Of a stretch of 64,000 nucleotides of DNA, positions 28,730 to 37,735 are shown piece by piece (position 1 is the stretch's first letter; each line of letters begins with the position of its first letter). The notes under the pieces are model-generated. The model was not told the origin of the DNA. It made no database searches and saw only the letters and a list, made by a program, of their open reading frames with translations. A program made the translations under genes and the position numbers. The stretch spans positions 248,001 through 312,000 of the forward strand of contig JAFLBV010000004.1 in assembly GCA_017302895.1 (NCBI GenBank), read 5' to 3'. Origin of the DNA: Ignavibacteria bacterium (lineage in GTDB: Bacteria > Bacteroidota > Ignavibacteria > Ignavibacteriales > Ignavibacteriaceae).

Positions 28730-29290
28730 TTAAACGGGTTCTTTTAAGTACTCTGCAATTATCTCTTTTCCCTTAAGCAAGGCTTGCTCGTTGACGGGAA
28801 TGAGGTGATGATGCCTTTCGGGTAAAACCTTTTTAAGAGCAGCGAGGATCGACTGGAAATCGACTATCGGCTTCACTTCGAGAAAAGCCCCGAGCATAAC
28901 CATGTTCGCCACCTGTTTTTTGTTTAACCGTTCAGCTTCTCTGAGAGCACTGATCCTGTAAATGTTGATGTCTGTCCTCATGGGAGGTTGAATTATCGTT
29001 GATTCTTCGTAAAAAAGTGAACCACCCGGCTTTACTGCCTTCTCGAACTTCTCCATCGACGGCTGATTAAGAATTATAGCCGTATCGAACTTTGTAACGA
29101 GTGGCGAACTGATTCTGGTCTCTGAAACAATCACCACACAGTTAGCCGTTCCACCGCGCATCTCCGGTCCGTAGGAGGGCATCCAACTGGTTTCCTTATT
29201 ATCTATCATTGCAGAATAAGCGAGCATCTGTCCCATCGAGAGGACACCCTGACCGCCAAATCCCGCTATAATTATCTCTTCTGTTTTCAT
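28730..29290 (-). CDS. 2-oxoacid:ferredoxin oxidoreductase, gamma subunit
   Basis: Protein of 186 residues of the pyruvate/2-oxoacid oxidoreductase gamma family, with the opening motif IAGFGGQGVLSMGQ and the PSYGPEMRGG segment. It forms part of the cytoplasmic complex that oxidises a 2-oxoacid with CoA and reduces ferredoxin. It follows the beta-subunit gene by 16 bp. Confidence 0.92.
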   Translation of the reverse strand: MKTEEIIIAGFGGQGVLSMGQMLAYSAMIDNKETSWMPSYGPEMRGGTANCVVIVSETRISSPLVTKFDTAIILNQPSMEKFEKAVKPGGSLFYEESTIIQPPMRTDINIYRISALREAERLNKKQVANMVMLGAFLEVKPIVDFQSILAALKKVLPERHHHLIPVNEQALLKGKEIIAEYLKEPV

Positions 29291-29306
29291 TTCTGTATCC
29301 TAAAAC

Positions 29307-30107
29307 TTAATTGTTCTTAACCATAACGGGTTCACCTGTCTTTGGATCAGGCACTTTTATATCGCCAAGCGGATAAAGCGGCAACATGTTTTTTTCGATC
29401 CAGTCAATCGACTGTACAGGACTCATCTTCCATCCCGACGGGCAGTTTGAAACCACTTCAATAAAGCATGTTCCTTTTTTCTGCTTCTGATATTCAAAAG
29501 CATTTTTGAAGGCTTTAGTGAGTTTTCTTACTGCATTTGGAGTGTGTACAGCGTGTCTTGCCACATAATAAGCACCCGGGAGTTGTGCAATTAGCTCCGT
29601 GATTTTCAAGGGGTTACCCATTGATGCGGCATCTCTTCCGTAAGGTGAAGTGGAGGTCTTCATTCCGATCAGGGATGTGGGAGCCATCTGACCACCCGTC
29701 ATTCCATAAATCGCATTGTTCACAAAAACCATCAATATGTTTTCACCTCTGTTAACCGTATGCATTGTTTCAGCGGTACCGATGGCAGCGAGATCGCCGT
29801 CACCCTGGTATGAAAAGACATACTTATCGGGTCTCACTCTTTTTATTCCTGTGGCAACGGCACTTGCTCTTCCGTGAGCAGCTTCCTGCATATCCACATT
29901 CATATAATGATAAGCGAAAACCGAACAGCCTACAGGGGCTACACCAATCACCTCTTCCTGTATGCCAAGGTCTCGAACCACTTCCATCAAAATTTTATGA
30001 ATTACACCGTGACCACAACCGGGGCAATAGTGAAAAGGCTCTCCGGTGAGTGTAACGGGATGATTGTCATATACCATGCAATCGGGGTTAATTAAAAATT
30101 GTTCCAT
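29307..30107 (-). CDS. 2-oxoacid:ferredoxin oxidoreductase, beta (TPP-binding) subunit
   Basis: Protein of 266 residues. The cluster-linked segment FHYCPGCGHGV is present near the N-terminus. The thiamine diphosphate motif is GDGDLAAIGTAE followed by FVNNAIYGMTGGQ. It is the catalytic subunit that decarboxylates the 2-oxoacid. It lies 13 bp after the alpha-subunit gene. The exact substrate (2-oxoglutarate, branched-chain 2-oxoacids or other) cannot be fixed from sequence alone. Confidence 0.93.
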   Translation of the reverse strand: MEQFLINPDCMVYDNHPVTLTGEPFHYCPGCGHGVIHKILMEVVRDLGIQEEVIGVAPVGCSVFAYHYMNVDMQEAAHGRASAVATGIKRVRPDKYVFSYQGDGDLAAIGTAETMHTVNRGENILMVFVNNAIYGMTGGQMAPTSLIGMKTSTSPYGRDAASMGNPLKITELIAQLPGAYYVARHAVHTPNAVRKLTKAFKNAFEYQKQKKGTCFIEVVSNCPSGWKMSPVQSIDWIEKNMLPLYPLGDIKVPDPKTGEPVMVKNN

Positions 30108-30120
30108 TGTCTTTCTCCCG

Positions 30121-31194
30121 TTATTTCATCATTGATTCAAGTTTTTCAAGAATTTCTTCGGGAGTGGGGATCATGCCGCCCATTCTGCCGTAGAACTGAA
30201 CATCAGCTTTTCCGTTTATTGAAAGTCTGACATCCTCAACCATCTGACCGGCGTTCATCTCAACAACGAGAAATTTCTTTACGCCCTCAGCGGCATCGCT
30301 TATCACCTGAGTCGGGAAAGGGAAAAGAGTAATTGGTCTGATAACTCCGACTTTTATTCCTTTTTCTTTTGCAAGTTCGGCAGCTTTCATGCAGATTCTT
30401 GCTACCAGTCCGAAAGCAACCAGTATCACATCGGCACCTTCAGTGTTGATGGCCTCCGATTTTACTTCCACTTCCATGGCTTTATATTTTGCCTGAAGTG
30501 TATGGTTAATTTCTTCCATTTTTTCGGGCTGAATAAAAAGAGAGGTGATGACATTCTGTTTTCTTCCCTCTTTTTTACCGGTTGTCGCCCAGTCGGGTAT
30601 CACATGCGGAAATGAACCTTCTGCCGGGAGTTCAACCTTCTCCATCATCTGACCAAGAGCTCCGTCAGCAAGTATCATCGCGGGAGTACGGTATTTCTCA
30701 GCCATTTTAAAGCCTTCGAATACAAAATCGACCATCTCCTGAACTGAAGAGGGCGCGAGAACGAACATTTTGTAATCGCCATGTCCGCCGCCCTTTACCG
30801 CCTGGAAATAATCCCCCTGTGAGGGCTGGATTGTTCCAAGTCCGGGACCGCCGCGCATAACATTCACGAGAAGGCAGGGAAGTTGTGCACTCGCAATATA
30901 CGAAATGCCTTCCTGCATAAGACTCATGCCCGGGCTCGAAGATGATGTCATCACTCTTGCACCGGCTCCGGCAGCACCATAAACCATATTTATCGATGCC
31001 ACTTCACTTTCTGCCTGAAGAACGAGTCCGCGTCTGAGTGGAATCTGTTCTGTTAAATATTCCATCACTTCCGATTGCGGAGTAATGGGATATCCGAAAT
31101 AAGCATCAAGTCCGGCTCTGATGGCAGCTTCAGCCATGGCTTCGTTGCCTTTCATCAAGCGGACTTCTTTTCCTTTTAATTCTTTAGTCTCCAT
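30121..31194 (-). CDS. vorB: 2-oxoacid:ferredoxin oxidoreductase, alpha subunit (VorB/KorA-like)
   Basis: Alpha subunit of 357 residues from the ATG at 31194, chosen because AAGGAAAG lies upstream and the family starts near here; the frame is open to 31275 but that part overlaps the ferredoxin gene. Visible motifs are MKGNEAMAEAAIRAGLDA, YPITPQSEVMEYL and SSSPGMSLMQEG. The overall sequence is closest to proteins named VorB (branched-chain 2-oxoacid type) although KorA (2-oxoglutarate) is possible. It pairs with the beta, gamma and ferredoxin subunits encoded next to it. Confidence 0.9.
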   Translation of the reverse strand: METKELKGKEVRLMKGNEAMAEAAIRAGLDAYFGYPITPQSEVMEYLTEQIPLRRGLVLQAESEVASINMVYGAAGAGARVMTSSSSPGMSLMQEGISYIASAQLPCLLVNVMRGGPGLGTIQPSQGDYFQAVKGGGHGDYKMFVLAPSSVQEMVDFVFEGFKMAEKYRTPAMILADGALGQMMEKVELPAEGSFPHVIPDWATTGKKEGRKQNVITSLFIQPEKMEEINHTLQAKYKAMEVEVKSEAINTEGADVILVAFGLVARICMKAAELAKEKGIKVGVIRPITLFPFPTQVISDAAEGVKKFLVVEMNAGQMVEDVRLSINGKADVQFYGRMGGMIPTPEEILEKLESMMK

Positions 31195-31208
31195 CGTATT
31201 TTCTTTCC

Positions 31209-31439
31209 TTATTCCGCTTTTGCTTTCTTTTCGCGGTAAACAGTTATCGCAGAGTCGGGACAAACAAGTGCGCAATTAACGCAACCTGTGCAATTGTCCA
31301 TATATAATTCCACTACGCGGTAACCTTTTAAGTTGATCTTGTCGGAAAGGACTAATCCTTTCTGGGGGCAAGCCAAAACGCAAAGCTCGCAACCCTTGCA
31401 GAGCTCTGTGTCAATTATTATTGTGCCTTTTATTGCCAT
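31209..31439 (-). CDS. Ferredoxin-type subunit of the 2-oxoacid oxidoreductase
   Basis: Protein of 76 residues with two complete 4Fe-4S motifs: CKGCELCVLACPQKGL and CTGCVNCALVCPDSAI. It is the delta subunit of the four-gene oxidoreductase and would carry electrons from the TPP site to free ferredoxin. It is the first gene of the operon. The next ATG (alpha subunit) is 14 bp downstream. Confidence 0.92.
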   Translation of the reverse strand: MAIKGTIIIDTELCKGCELCVLACPQKGLVLSDKINLKGYRVVELYMDNCTGCVNCALVCPDSAITVYREKKAKAE

Positions 31440-31729
31440 TTCTTGTGATCTTTCCGTTTTTTTCCTGTAACCAGTTTACATTCAATTACTGTGCCAAACT
31501 TTTTTGTGCCTAAAAACGGTGTTTTAACCTCTTTTTGATTTTCCTTTTGCCAAATAATAGAAACTCTTCATTTTTTCTTTCCAATATTTGAGAAGTGTTT
31601 CACTTTATGATTACAGGTAACGGGGGAACGCAAAGGAAAATATATAAAGCATTCTAAAAATCCCAATATATTTCTCTTTATTGAACTTAACGAAAAAATT
31701 AGATGTTACAACTTCAATTAAACTAATGG

Positions 31730-34018
31730 ATGAAAATGAGAACCTTACAAAAAATTGCTTTTATTATTTTGCTTTTTTCTATCGGAATTTCCGCCAACCC
31801 CATGATGGGAATGATAAAGGGGAAAGTTATAAACATCGCCACAAAACAGCCCGTACCATTTGCTACCGTTGTGGTTTTGGGGACGCAAAAGGGAGCAACT
31901 TCAAACGAGGATGGCACCTTTTCGATTGACGGACTGACACCCAATGTTTATCAGGTCAGGGTTTCCGCGATCGGTTATGCCACAATCACTGTTGCCGATG
32001 TGGTGGTAAATAACACAAAACCGACTGAAATTCAGATTGAACTGCAGGAGACATCGCTTCAACTTAAAGATGTTACCATCACTTCCGACTATTTTTACAC
32101 ACCACCGACCGATTTGAATTCAACAACCACCTTTTCTTATGAAGAGCTGCGACGAGCGCCGGGTGGATTTGAAGATGTGGTTCGTGCCCTTTCCATTCTT
32201 CCGGGTGTGGCACAGGCATCTGCCGGCAGAAATGATCTTATTGTTAGAGGCGGGGCTCCTTCAGAAAACCTTTACATTCTTGACGGGATAAAAATCCCCA
32301 ATATCAACCATTTCGGGGCACAAGGTGCCACAGGCGGTCCCCTTTCCTTTGTGAATCTCGATTTCGTAAAAGAATCCGTGTTCTCAACAGGCGGGTTCTC
32401 CTCACTTTATGGTGACAAACTTTCTTCAGTTTTGAAGATTGATCTTAGAGACGGAAGAAGCGATAAAATCGGGGGGAAAGCCACCATTTCCGCTTCCCAA
32501 TTTGGGCTGAATCTTGAGGGACCCCTTTCAGAATCCTCGCATTTTATCTTTTCAGCGCGCAGAAGTTATCTCGACTTTATTTTCAAGGCAGCGGGATTCG
32601 GCTTCGTACCCGAATATTATGATGTGCTTGCAAAGTATGATGTAAACATTAACAACAAGCAAAAGATATCGTATTTATTCATCGGAGCTTTTGACAATGT
32701 GAAATTTTTCAATGACACCCAGGATCAGAGATACGACAATTCGAGAATTCTTGGGAGTGACCAGATCCAGTATGGAACGGGAATTACCTTCACCAACCTG
32801 ATGGACAAGGGCTATTACAAAGTGGTTTTATCCAGAAATTTTGTCGATTACGATTCCCAACAGAGTGATTCACTCCTTAATCCGATATTCAAGAATATCT
32901 CAAGAGAGGCGGAAAACAAACTCCGTTTTGAATTCTTTCATCAGTTCTCAAAAATTACCGAACTGACAGCGGGTCTTCAGGGTGAGTATATCACAACAAG
33001 TTTCGACATAAAACTTCCGAAATTCAAAACTTCTTTTGGGGAGATTCTACCTGTTGATTCCGTAAAAACCACTCAGAATTTCTACAAATATGGCGCTTTC
33101 GTAAATGTTACGCACAGATTCACCGCAGGACTGTTGCTTAATGCAGGTTTCAGACTCGACGAGTTCAGCGGTATTTCAGACGGCTTGAGATTGAGTCCAA
33201 GATTCTCGATAGAATACAAATTTAATCCCGAAACGGGCATATCCTTCTCAACAGGCGTTTATCACCAGTCACCTTCATATATCTGGCTGGTGGCTGATGC
33301 AAGGAATACCGATTTGAAACCGATAAGAGTTGACCAGTATGTCCTCGGAATAGAACACCGTGTAAGCGAAGATGCACTTCTGAAACTGGAAGGTTTTTAC
33401 AAAAATTACAAAGATTATCCCACGAGCCTTGCAAGACCCTATGTGGTACTCTCAAACACGGGAGCGGGATTTGAAGGATCTGACAACAACTTCGAATCTT
33501 TCGGTTTCGAACCTCTCGTAAGTTCTGGTGTCGGGAACGCAAAAGGAATAGAATTTTCAGCCCAGAAAAAATTATCTGAAATTCCCCTCTATGGTCTCTT
33601 AAGCCTGACATATTCAGAAATCGAAAACACCGCCTTTGACGGTGTGCCAAGACAGGGGAAGTTCAATCAGAAGTGGTTGTTTAATCTCTCGGGAGGTTAC
33701 AGATTTGATGAGTCATGGGAGGCAAGCTTCAAATTCAGATATTCGAGTGGTGCACCCTACACTCCGTTTAACCCGGATGGTACACAGTCACTTTCAAACT
33801 ATAACTCGGCGAAACTTCCCGATGCACATGCTCTCGATGTAAGAGTGGACAAAAAATGGTTCTTCGAAAATGTAACTTTGATTACCTACATCGACATTCA
33901 GAACATCTACAACAAAAAGAATGTCTTCGCATACAGATGGGACAGGCGTGAGAAAAAAGAAGATGGCGGCGGAACGATTGGTATCCTTCCTTCCATCGGT
34001 GTCAGTCTGGAATTTTAG
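31730..34018 (+). CDS. TonB-dependent outer-membrane receptor
   Basis: Protein of 762 residues with a signal peptide (about 1-24), a carboxypeptidase-regulatory-like beta sandwich (about 29-115: KGKVINIATKQPVPFATVVV), a plug domain (about 120-250: GRNDLIVRGGAPSENLYILD) and a beta-barrel. It would import a substrate through the outer membrane using TonB energy. The substrate is unknown; there is no SusD partner next door, which argues against a glycan-utilisation pair. It is transcribed alone and divergently from the oxidoreductase operon. The 290-bp gap (31440-31729) must hold promoters for both but shows no motif I can support. Confidence 0.9.
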   Translation: MKMRTLQKIAFIILLFSIGISANPMMGMIKGKVINIATKQPVPFATVVVLGTQKGATSNEDGTFSIDGLTPNVYQVRVSAIGYATITVADVVVNNTKPTEIQIELQETSLQLKDVTITSDYFYTPPTDLNSTTTFSYEELRRAPGGFEDVVRALSILPGVAQASAGRNDLIVRGGAPSENLYILDGIKIPNINHFGAQGATGGPLSFVNLDFVKESVFSTGGFSSLYGDKLSSVLKIDLRDGRSDKIGGKATISASQFGLNLEGPLSESSHFIFSARRSYLDFIFKAAGFGFVPEYYDVLAKYDVNINNKQKISYLFIGAFDNVKFFNDTQDQRYDNSRILGSDQIQYGTGITFTNLMDKGYYKVVLSRNFVDYDSQQSDSLLNPIFKNISREAENKLRFEFFHQFSKITELTAGLQGEYITTSFDIKLPKFKTSFGEILPVDSVKTTQNFYKYGAFVNVTHRFTAGLLLNAGFRLDEFSGISDGLRLSPRFSIEYKFNPETGISFSTGVYHQSPSYIWLVADARNTDLKPIRVDQYVLGIEHRVSEDALLKLEGFYKNYKDYPTSLARPYVVLSNTGAGFEGSDNNFESFGFEPLVSSGVGNAKGIEFSAQKKLSEIPLYGLLSLTYSEIENTAFDGVPRQGKFNQKWLFNLSGGYRFDESWEASFKFRYSSGAPYTPFNPDGTQSLSNYNSAKLPDAHALDVRVDKKWFFENVTLITYIDIQNIYNKKNVFAYRWDRREKKEDGGGTIGILPSIGVSLEF

Positions 34019-34027
34019 TTGTAAGTT

Positions 34028-34099
34028 TTAAACCGCAGAGGACGCAAAGACCGCAGAGAGGATTGAATCTTTGCGTTCTTCGCGGCCTTTGCGGTTTTA
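34028..34099. terminator. Long imperfect hairpin between convergent genes
   Basis: AAACCGC...GCGGTTTTA ends with inner CGCAAAGA / TCTTTGCG pairing form a 70-nt imperfect palindrome between the receptor gene and the convergent flavoprotein gene. The CGCAGAGGACGCAAAGACCG wording recurs loosely at 40290-40320 (CCACAGAGCGCACCGGGAAC), so it may be a dispersed element reused as a terminator. Confidence 0.6.
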
Positions 34100-34109
34100 T
34101 ATTCTAACC

Positions 34110-35273
34110 CTACAAAAACACTTTGGCTACATCGATCAGCAAGCCGGGATTATGAATCAGGGCAGTCTTGAAGAGATTGCCCAGACTTCTCTTGTCATCG
34201 GGGACTTTTGCAAATGAATGAGCAATCGAATTGAATTTTTCGTCCGAAAAGTTATAGATTCCGTTCTTTATTCTGTCAAAAGTTTCGTGACGCTTCCCAA
34301 GGCGGTCGTTCCATTCCTTGTCATAGGAAAGAAGATGTGCAGGTTTGTTCTGCAGAACCGATTCAGCAGCAACTCTTCCCCCGATACTTCCGCCTATCAT
34401 TCCGGAAGCTATCCCTCCACCCGAAAGTGGATTCACCTGTCTCGCAGCATCCCCCACAAGAATTATTCCGGGAGCGGAAATTTTATCGAGGGTGACACTA
34501 CAGGGGACACCCCCCGCGATTGAAGTAAGAATTGCAGCATCAGGATACTGCCGTTCCATAAAATCTGTTAAATACTTCAGTGCCGATTTTTTCTTCCCCA
34601 CTGCCCCGCTTACACCCAGTCCGACATTCGCTGAGTGACTCCCCTTTGAAAAAACCCAAAGATACCCCTCGGGAGCTGCATTGCTTCCGAAGTGGAAGTA
34701 GATCGTATTCGGGTCGACATCTATACCGGAAATGGTATATTGCACACACGACTCCATATCCCTGAAATCGATGTGGGTTTTTAGTCCCGCCCATCTGCCG
34801 ACACGGGATTCAACCCCGTCGGCAGCGATAACTACTTTTGCTTTCACTTCATGCTGTTCACCGCGGAACTCATATTTAACACCCGAGACGGCATCCCCGT
34901 CAAAAAGAAGCCCGTTTACATAGGCTCTGGTGAGGATTTCCGCTCCCGCATTTGCTGCGGTTTTTGCAAGTTCGTAGTCAAAAATTCTTCTTTCGAGTAC
35001 GAACCCCTCCTCGGGAAGCGGGAGTACAACTTCTGTTCCGTCGGGAGAGTTCATCGAAAATTTTGTAATGTGCGAAGCGATCCATTTTTCGTCGGGTTCT
35101 ATAAACTCTTCAACACCCTTGCGACTGACTGCCTCTCCACACCTTACGGGGTATCCGATATCCCTGTCCTTCTCTAAAACAAGAACTGAAACCCCTTTCT
35201 CGGCAGCATATCTCGCTGCCATCGAACCGGCGGGTCCGCCCCCAACAACTACAATATCATACTCTTTTTTCAT
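34110..35273 (-). CDS. Geranylgeranyl-reductase-family flavoprotein
   Basis: FAD-dependent oxidoreductase of 387 residues. The N-terminal Rossmann motif is VVVGGGPAGSMAARY, followed by VRCGEAVS typical of the geranylgeranyl reductase family, and a second FAD motif IILVGDAARQVNPLSGGGI. Members saturate isoprenoid double bonds, for example on menaquinone or lipid side chains. The gene overlaps the preceding ferredoxin gene by 4 bp, suggesting that this ferredoxin supplies the electrons. The isoprenoid substrate here is not known. Confidence 0.87.
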   Translation of the reverse strand: MKKEYDIVVVGGGPAGSMAARYAAEKGVSVLVLEKDRDIGYPVRCGEAVSRKGVEEFIEPDEKWIASHITKFSMNSPDGTEVVLPLPEEGFVLERRIFDYELAKTAANAGAEILTRAYVNGLLFDGDAVSGVKYEFRGEQHEVKAKVVIAADGVESRVGRWAGLKTHIDFRDMESCVQYTISGIDVDPNTIYFHFGSNAAPEGYLWVFSKGSHSANVGLGVSGAVGKKKSALKYLTDFMERQYPDAAILTSIAGGVPCSVTLDKISAPGIILVGDAARQVNPLSGGGIASGMIGGSIGGRVAAESVLQNKPAHLLSYDKEWNDRLGKRHETFDRIKNGIYNFSDEKFNSIAHSFAKVPDDKRSLGNLFKTALIHNPGLLIDVAKVFL

Positions 35274-35497
35274 TTTAGCACCCCTTCCCGCTTGAATTCT
35301 ATAACTTCAATCGGACAACTCCAAATACACTTCGAACAGTTCGTACACTTTGGATCAATAATAAAAATCTCAGCTTCCTTCAACTCAATAGCATCCTCAG
35401 GACATACACCTACGCAGCACCCGCAAAAATCACATTTATCGGGTAATATGTCGATCATCAATTTGCCTGTTTTCGCCATTCTGTATTCTGTTGTCAT
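35270..35497 (-). CDS. Ferredoxin, two 4Fe-4S clusters
   Basis: Protein of 75 residues with CDFCGCCVGVCPEDAIEL and CTNCSKCIWSCPIEVIEF. It lies directly upstream of, and overlaps by 4 bp, the geranylgeranyl-reductase-like gene, so it is probably its dedicated electron donor. Confidence 0.88.
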   Translation of the reverse strand: MTTEYRMAKTGKLMIDILPDKCDFCGCCVGVCPEDAIELKEAEIFIIDPKCTNCSKCIWSCPIEVIEFKREGVLK

Positions 35498-35539
35498 TCC
35501 GTTTTTCTATAATAATTATGCTAAAGATGAAAAATAATA

Positions 35540-35583
35540 TCCCTTGACTTCGTGACTCTGTGACTTCCTGACTTCGTGACTTT
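35540..35583. repeat. Short tandem repeat GTGACTTCNTGACT
   Basis: Tandem variants of TGACTTCGTGACTC/TTCCTGACT occupy the gap between the ferredoxin start and the EnvC-like gene end. No coding potential. Confidence 0.6.
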
Positions 35584-35587
35584 CCCC

Positions 35588-36919
35588 CTAAAACCAGTTG
35601 GAGGGATTAATGTTCTGTTTTCCTTTCCAGATTTCGAAATGGAAAATGTAACCCTCGAGACTTTTACCGACACTTCCTATTACGGTACCTCCGGAGATTT
35701 TTTTTCCTTCCCTTACGGATATGTTACTCAGGTGCCCGTAAACTGTGCGATACCCTTCGGTGTGGGTGATAATTATTACGCTTCCGTACCCGGGCAGCCA
35801 TTCAATTGCGGAAACGATGCCGTCAGCAACACATTTTACGGTTTGAGATCCCTCTACTTTGAAATCGATGCCGTAATTAACGGTGACTGTTTTAAGTTCT
35901 TCGTTTTTGTTTTCACCAAATCCCCTAAAAATTTTGGCTGACGATACGGGCTTCATCAGATTCCCTTTAAGCGATGAAAATGCTTTTCCTGTAACGGTCT
36001 GCTCCTCAAAATCCTCGACTGCTGTGCCTCCTGTTATCTCCGCATCAGAATCTTCTTCGGCACCTTTTATATCGGGTTTTTTCTCTTTTTTATTTTCGGC
36101 AGTCTTGTCTGCTGTTTTGTCACTCTTTTTATCGGATGATTTTGGAGTATTTTTATTTTTTGTTTTGTTTTTCTTTGCTTTCTCTTCTTTGGCTATCAAC
36201 TGATCGATGATGGAGCCGATTTTCTTTTCCGACTGTTTTTTTGCATCAAGCTCTTTTTTTAGTGCCTCTTTATTTTTCCCGATCTCCTTAAGCATCTCTT
36301 TTTCGTCATCAATGCTCTCCTTTAGGGCGCTCTCCTCCCCTTTTTTCAGGGCAATTATCTTCGCCTTCTCTTTTTTTTCGCTCTCCAGAGAAAGTTTCGC
36401 CAATTCAAGCCTCTCCACCGATGACTTAAGATCGGAAACTACACGGGCTCCCCTCTCAGTAAACGCCTTAAAGTAGCGGTGCCTCCGGAGTGCTTCATCG
36501 AGAGAGGAAGAGTTGAGGATGTAGAGCCACTTGTCTTTGATCAGTCCTTTATAAACAGCAACCACATAGCGGGCATAAAAAGCCTGAAGGTCGTTTATTT
36601 GTGTATCGAGATTTTTGATTTCTTCCTCGAGATCATTAATCTGACCCGATTTTTTCTCTTCCTCTGCCTGAAGTCCGTTTACAAGTTTATTAAGGAGAAA
36701 AACCTGACGGTTGAATTTTTCGATCAACTCGTAGGTTTTCTTCTCTTCGCCCGAAGCTTTTTTTAACTCATCCTTCAGTGATTCGATCTCTTTTTTAAGA
36801 GAGGCGAGTTCATCCTTTTTCTTTTTGATATCGGGCTGCTGGTTGTGTCCGTCAAACAAAATGACGGAGAACAGCACCAGAATGACAAGAAACGGACGAA
36901 AGAATGAGTTACTTTTCAT
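35588..36919 (-). CDS. EnvC-like murein hydrolase activator with degenerate LytM domain
   Basis: Protein of 443 residues: signal peptide or membrane anchor (about 1-25), two coiled-coil stretches (about 30-125 and 160-250), a Lys/Asp/Glu-rich low-complexity linker (about 255-310) and a C-terminal M23/LytM domain (about 320-443). Two metal/catalytic positions are altered: the first ligand His is N348 (VNYGIDF instead of HxGxD), and the HxH motif reads IFH (I425, H427). YGHLS is intact (H396). This pattern fits EnvC-type activators of amidases rather than an active peptidase. It is the last gene of a TPR lipoprotein - DUF4292 - EnvC unit. Confidence 0.85.
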   Translation of the reverse strand: MKSNSFFRPFLVILVLFSVILFDGHNQQPDIKKKKDELASLKKEIESLKDELKKASGEEKKTYELIEKFNRQVFLLNKLVNGLQAEEEKKSGQINDLEEEIKNLDTQINDLQAFYARYVVAVYKGLIKDKWLYILNSSSLDEALRRHRYFKAFTERGARVVSDLKSSVERLELAKLSLESEKKEKAKIIALKKGEESALKESIDDEKEMLKEIGKNKEALKKELDAKKQSEKKIGSIIDQLIAKEEKAKKNKTKNKNTPKSSDKKSDKTADKTAENKKEKKPDIKGAEEDSDAEITGGTAVEDFEEQTVTGKAFSSLKGNLMKPVSSAKIFRGFGENKNEELKTVTVNYGIDFKVEGSQTVKCVADGIVSAIEWLPGYGSVIIITHTEGYRTVYGHLSNISVREGKKISGGTVIGSVGKSLEGYIFHFEIWKGKQNINPSNWF

Positions 36920-36934
36920 TTTTCTGACTTAATA

Positions 36935-37735
36935 TCAGTATTCTATTACCGTTGCATCAGCGGGTGGAAGAAATTCTATAATCCACTCTTTGTTCGCCTG
37001 CATGCTCTGATAGGTCAGTTGAAGCGACTGCTTCAGTTTTGGCGCATTTACTTCGATACTTTTAGGGAGCATCACTCCTTCAATTTTTGTAAAATCGGAG
37101 TATTTTGCTTCGACAAGGATTTCCCCTTTTTTGGTTTTAATCGAATATGCTTCGGTTGCAAGTCCGTCCAGTTTGATTTTATACGAAACAAGATTTCCCG
37201 AGAGGCTGTCTGCATAGGTCAAATTGAAATAACCTTTGTCAAACTTGAATTCCGTTGGCTGGGTATATAACCTTTTTGTCAGATTTACCGTGCCTGCAAA
37301 TGCATCCCTGATGTCATCGAAACTTAGATCAACCTTGAAAATATTCCTGAGTGCAATGTTGTCAACACCTCCCTTATAGAGATTGTTGTTCAATGACTCA
37401 TAGAACTTGAATTCCTTCTCTGTAAGGAGGACATTCGCAAGTTCGATACCAAAAGGACCGTAAACATTAATATTGAGCGAATCAGGTCTTTTTAGAATCG
37501 ACTGAAAGAATGCCGAGTTATCCATTTCGGGAGTCTGTACATGCATCTCACCTTTCCCGTTGAACGATCTGATTTTCCGTCTGTTGGCTTCCATCTTTTT
37601 GATCAGCCGTTCGGGTTTTATGTTGCCATCAATAATTTCATTTTCTTCATCACCCGATTCATTTACCGTGGCACACCCCTGCCATACAAACATTAACGGG
37701 AGGATAAAAATGATAAAAAACAAAAACTTTTTCAA
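36935..37735 (-). CDS. DUF4292 lipoprotein (LolB/LolA-like fold)
   Basis: Protein of 266 residues with a lipoprotein signal (MFVWQGCATV, lipidated Cys about residue 21) and a beta-rich body resembling LolA/LolB-type lipoprotein carriers (RPDSLNINVYGPFGIELANV, then LVEAKYSDF). It is probably anchored in the outer membrane and handles lipoproteins or lipids. Its start overlaps the end of the TPR gene by 4 bp and its end is 15 bp from the EnvC-like gene. Confidence 0.82.
   Translation of the reverse strand: MKKFLFFIIFILPLMFVWQGCATVNESGDEENEIIDGNIKPERLIKKMEANRRKIRSFNGKGEMHVQTPEMDNSAFFQSILKRPDSLNINVYGPFGIELANVLLTEKEFKFYESLNNNLYKGGVDNIALRNIFKVDLSFDDIRDAFAGTVNLTKRLYTQPTEFKFDKGYFNLTYADSLSGNLVSYKIKLDGLATEAYSIKTKKGEILVEAKYSDFTKIEGVMLPKSIEVNAPKLKQSLQLTYQSMQANKEWIIEFLPPADATVIEY

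Noticed and set aside
31195..31275. N-terminal extension of the oxidoreductase alpha subunit
   Set aside because: It overlaps the ferredoxin gene, is Cys/Arg-rich unlike the family, and a better-placed ATG with a ribosome-binding site lies at 31194.
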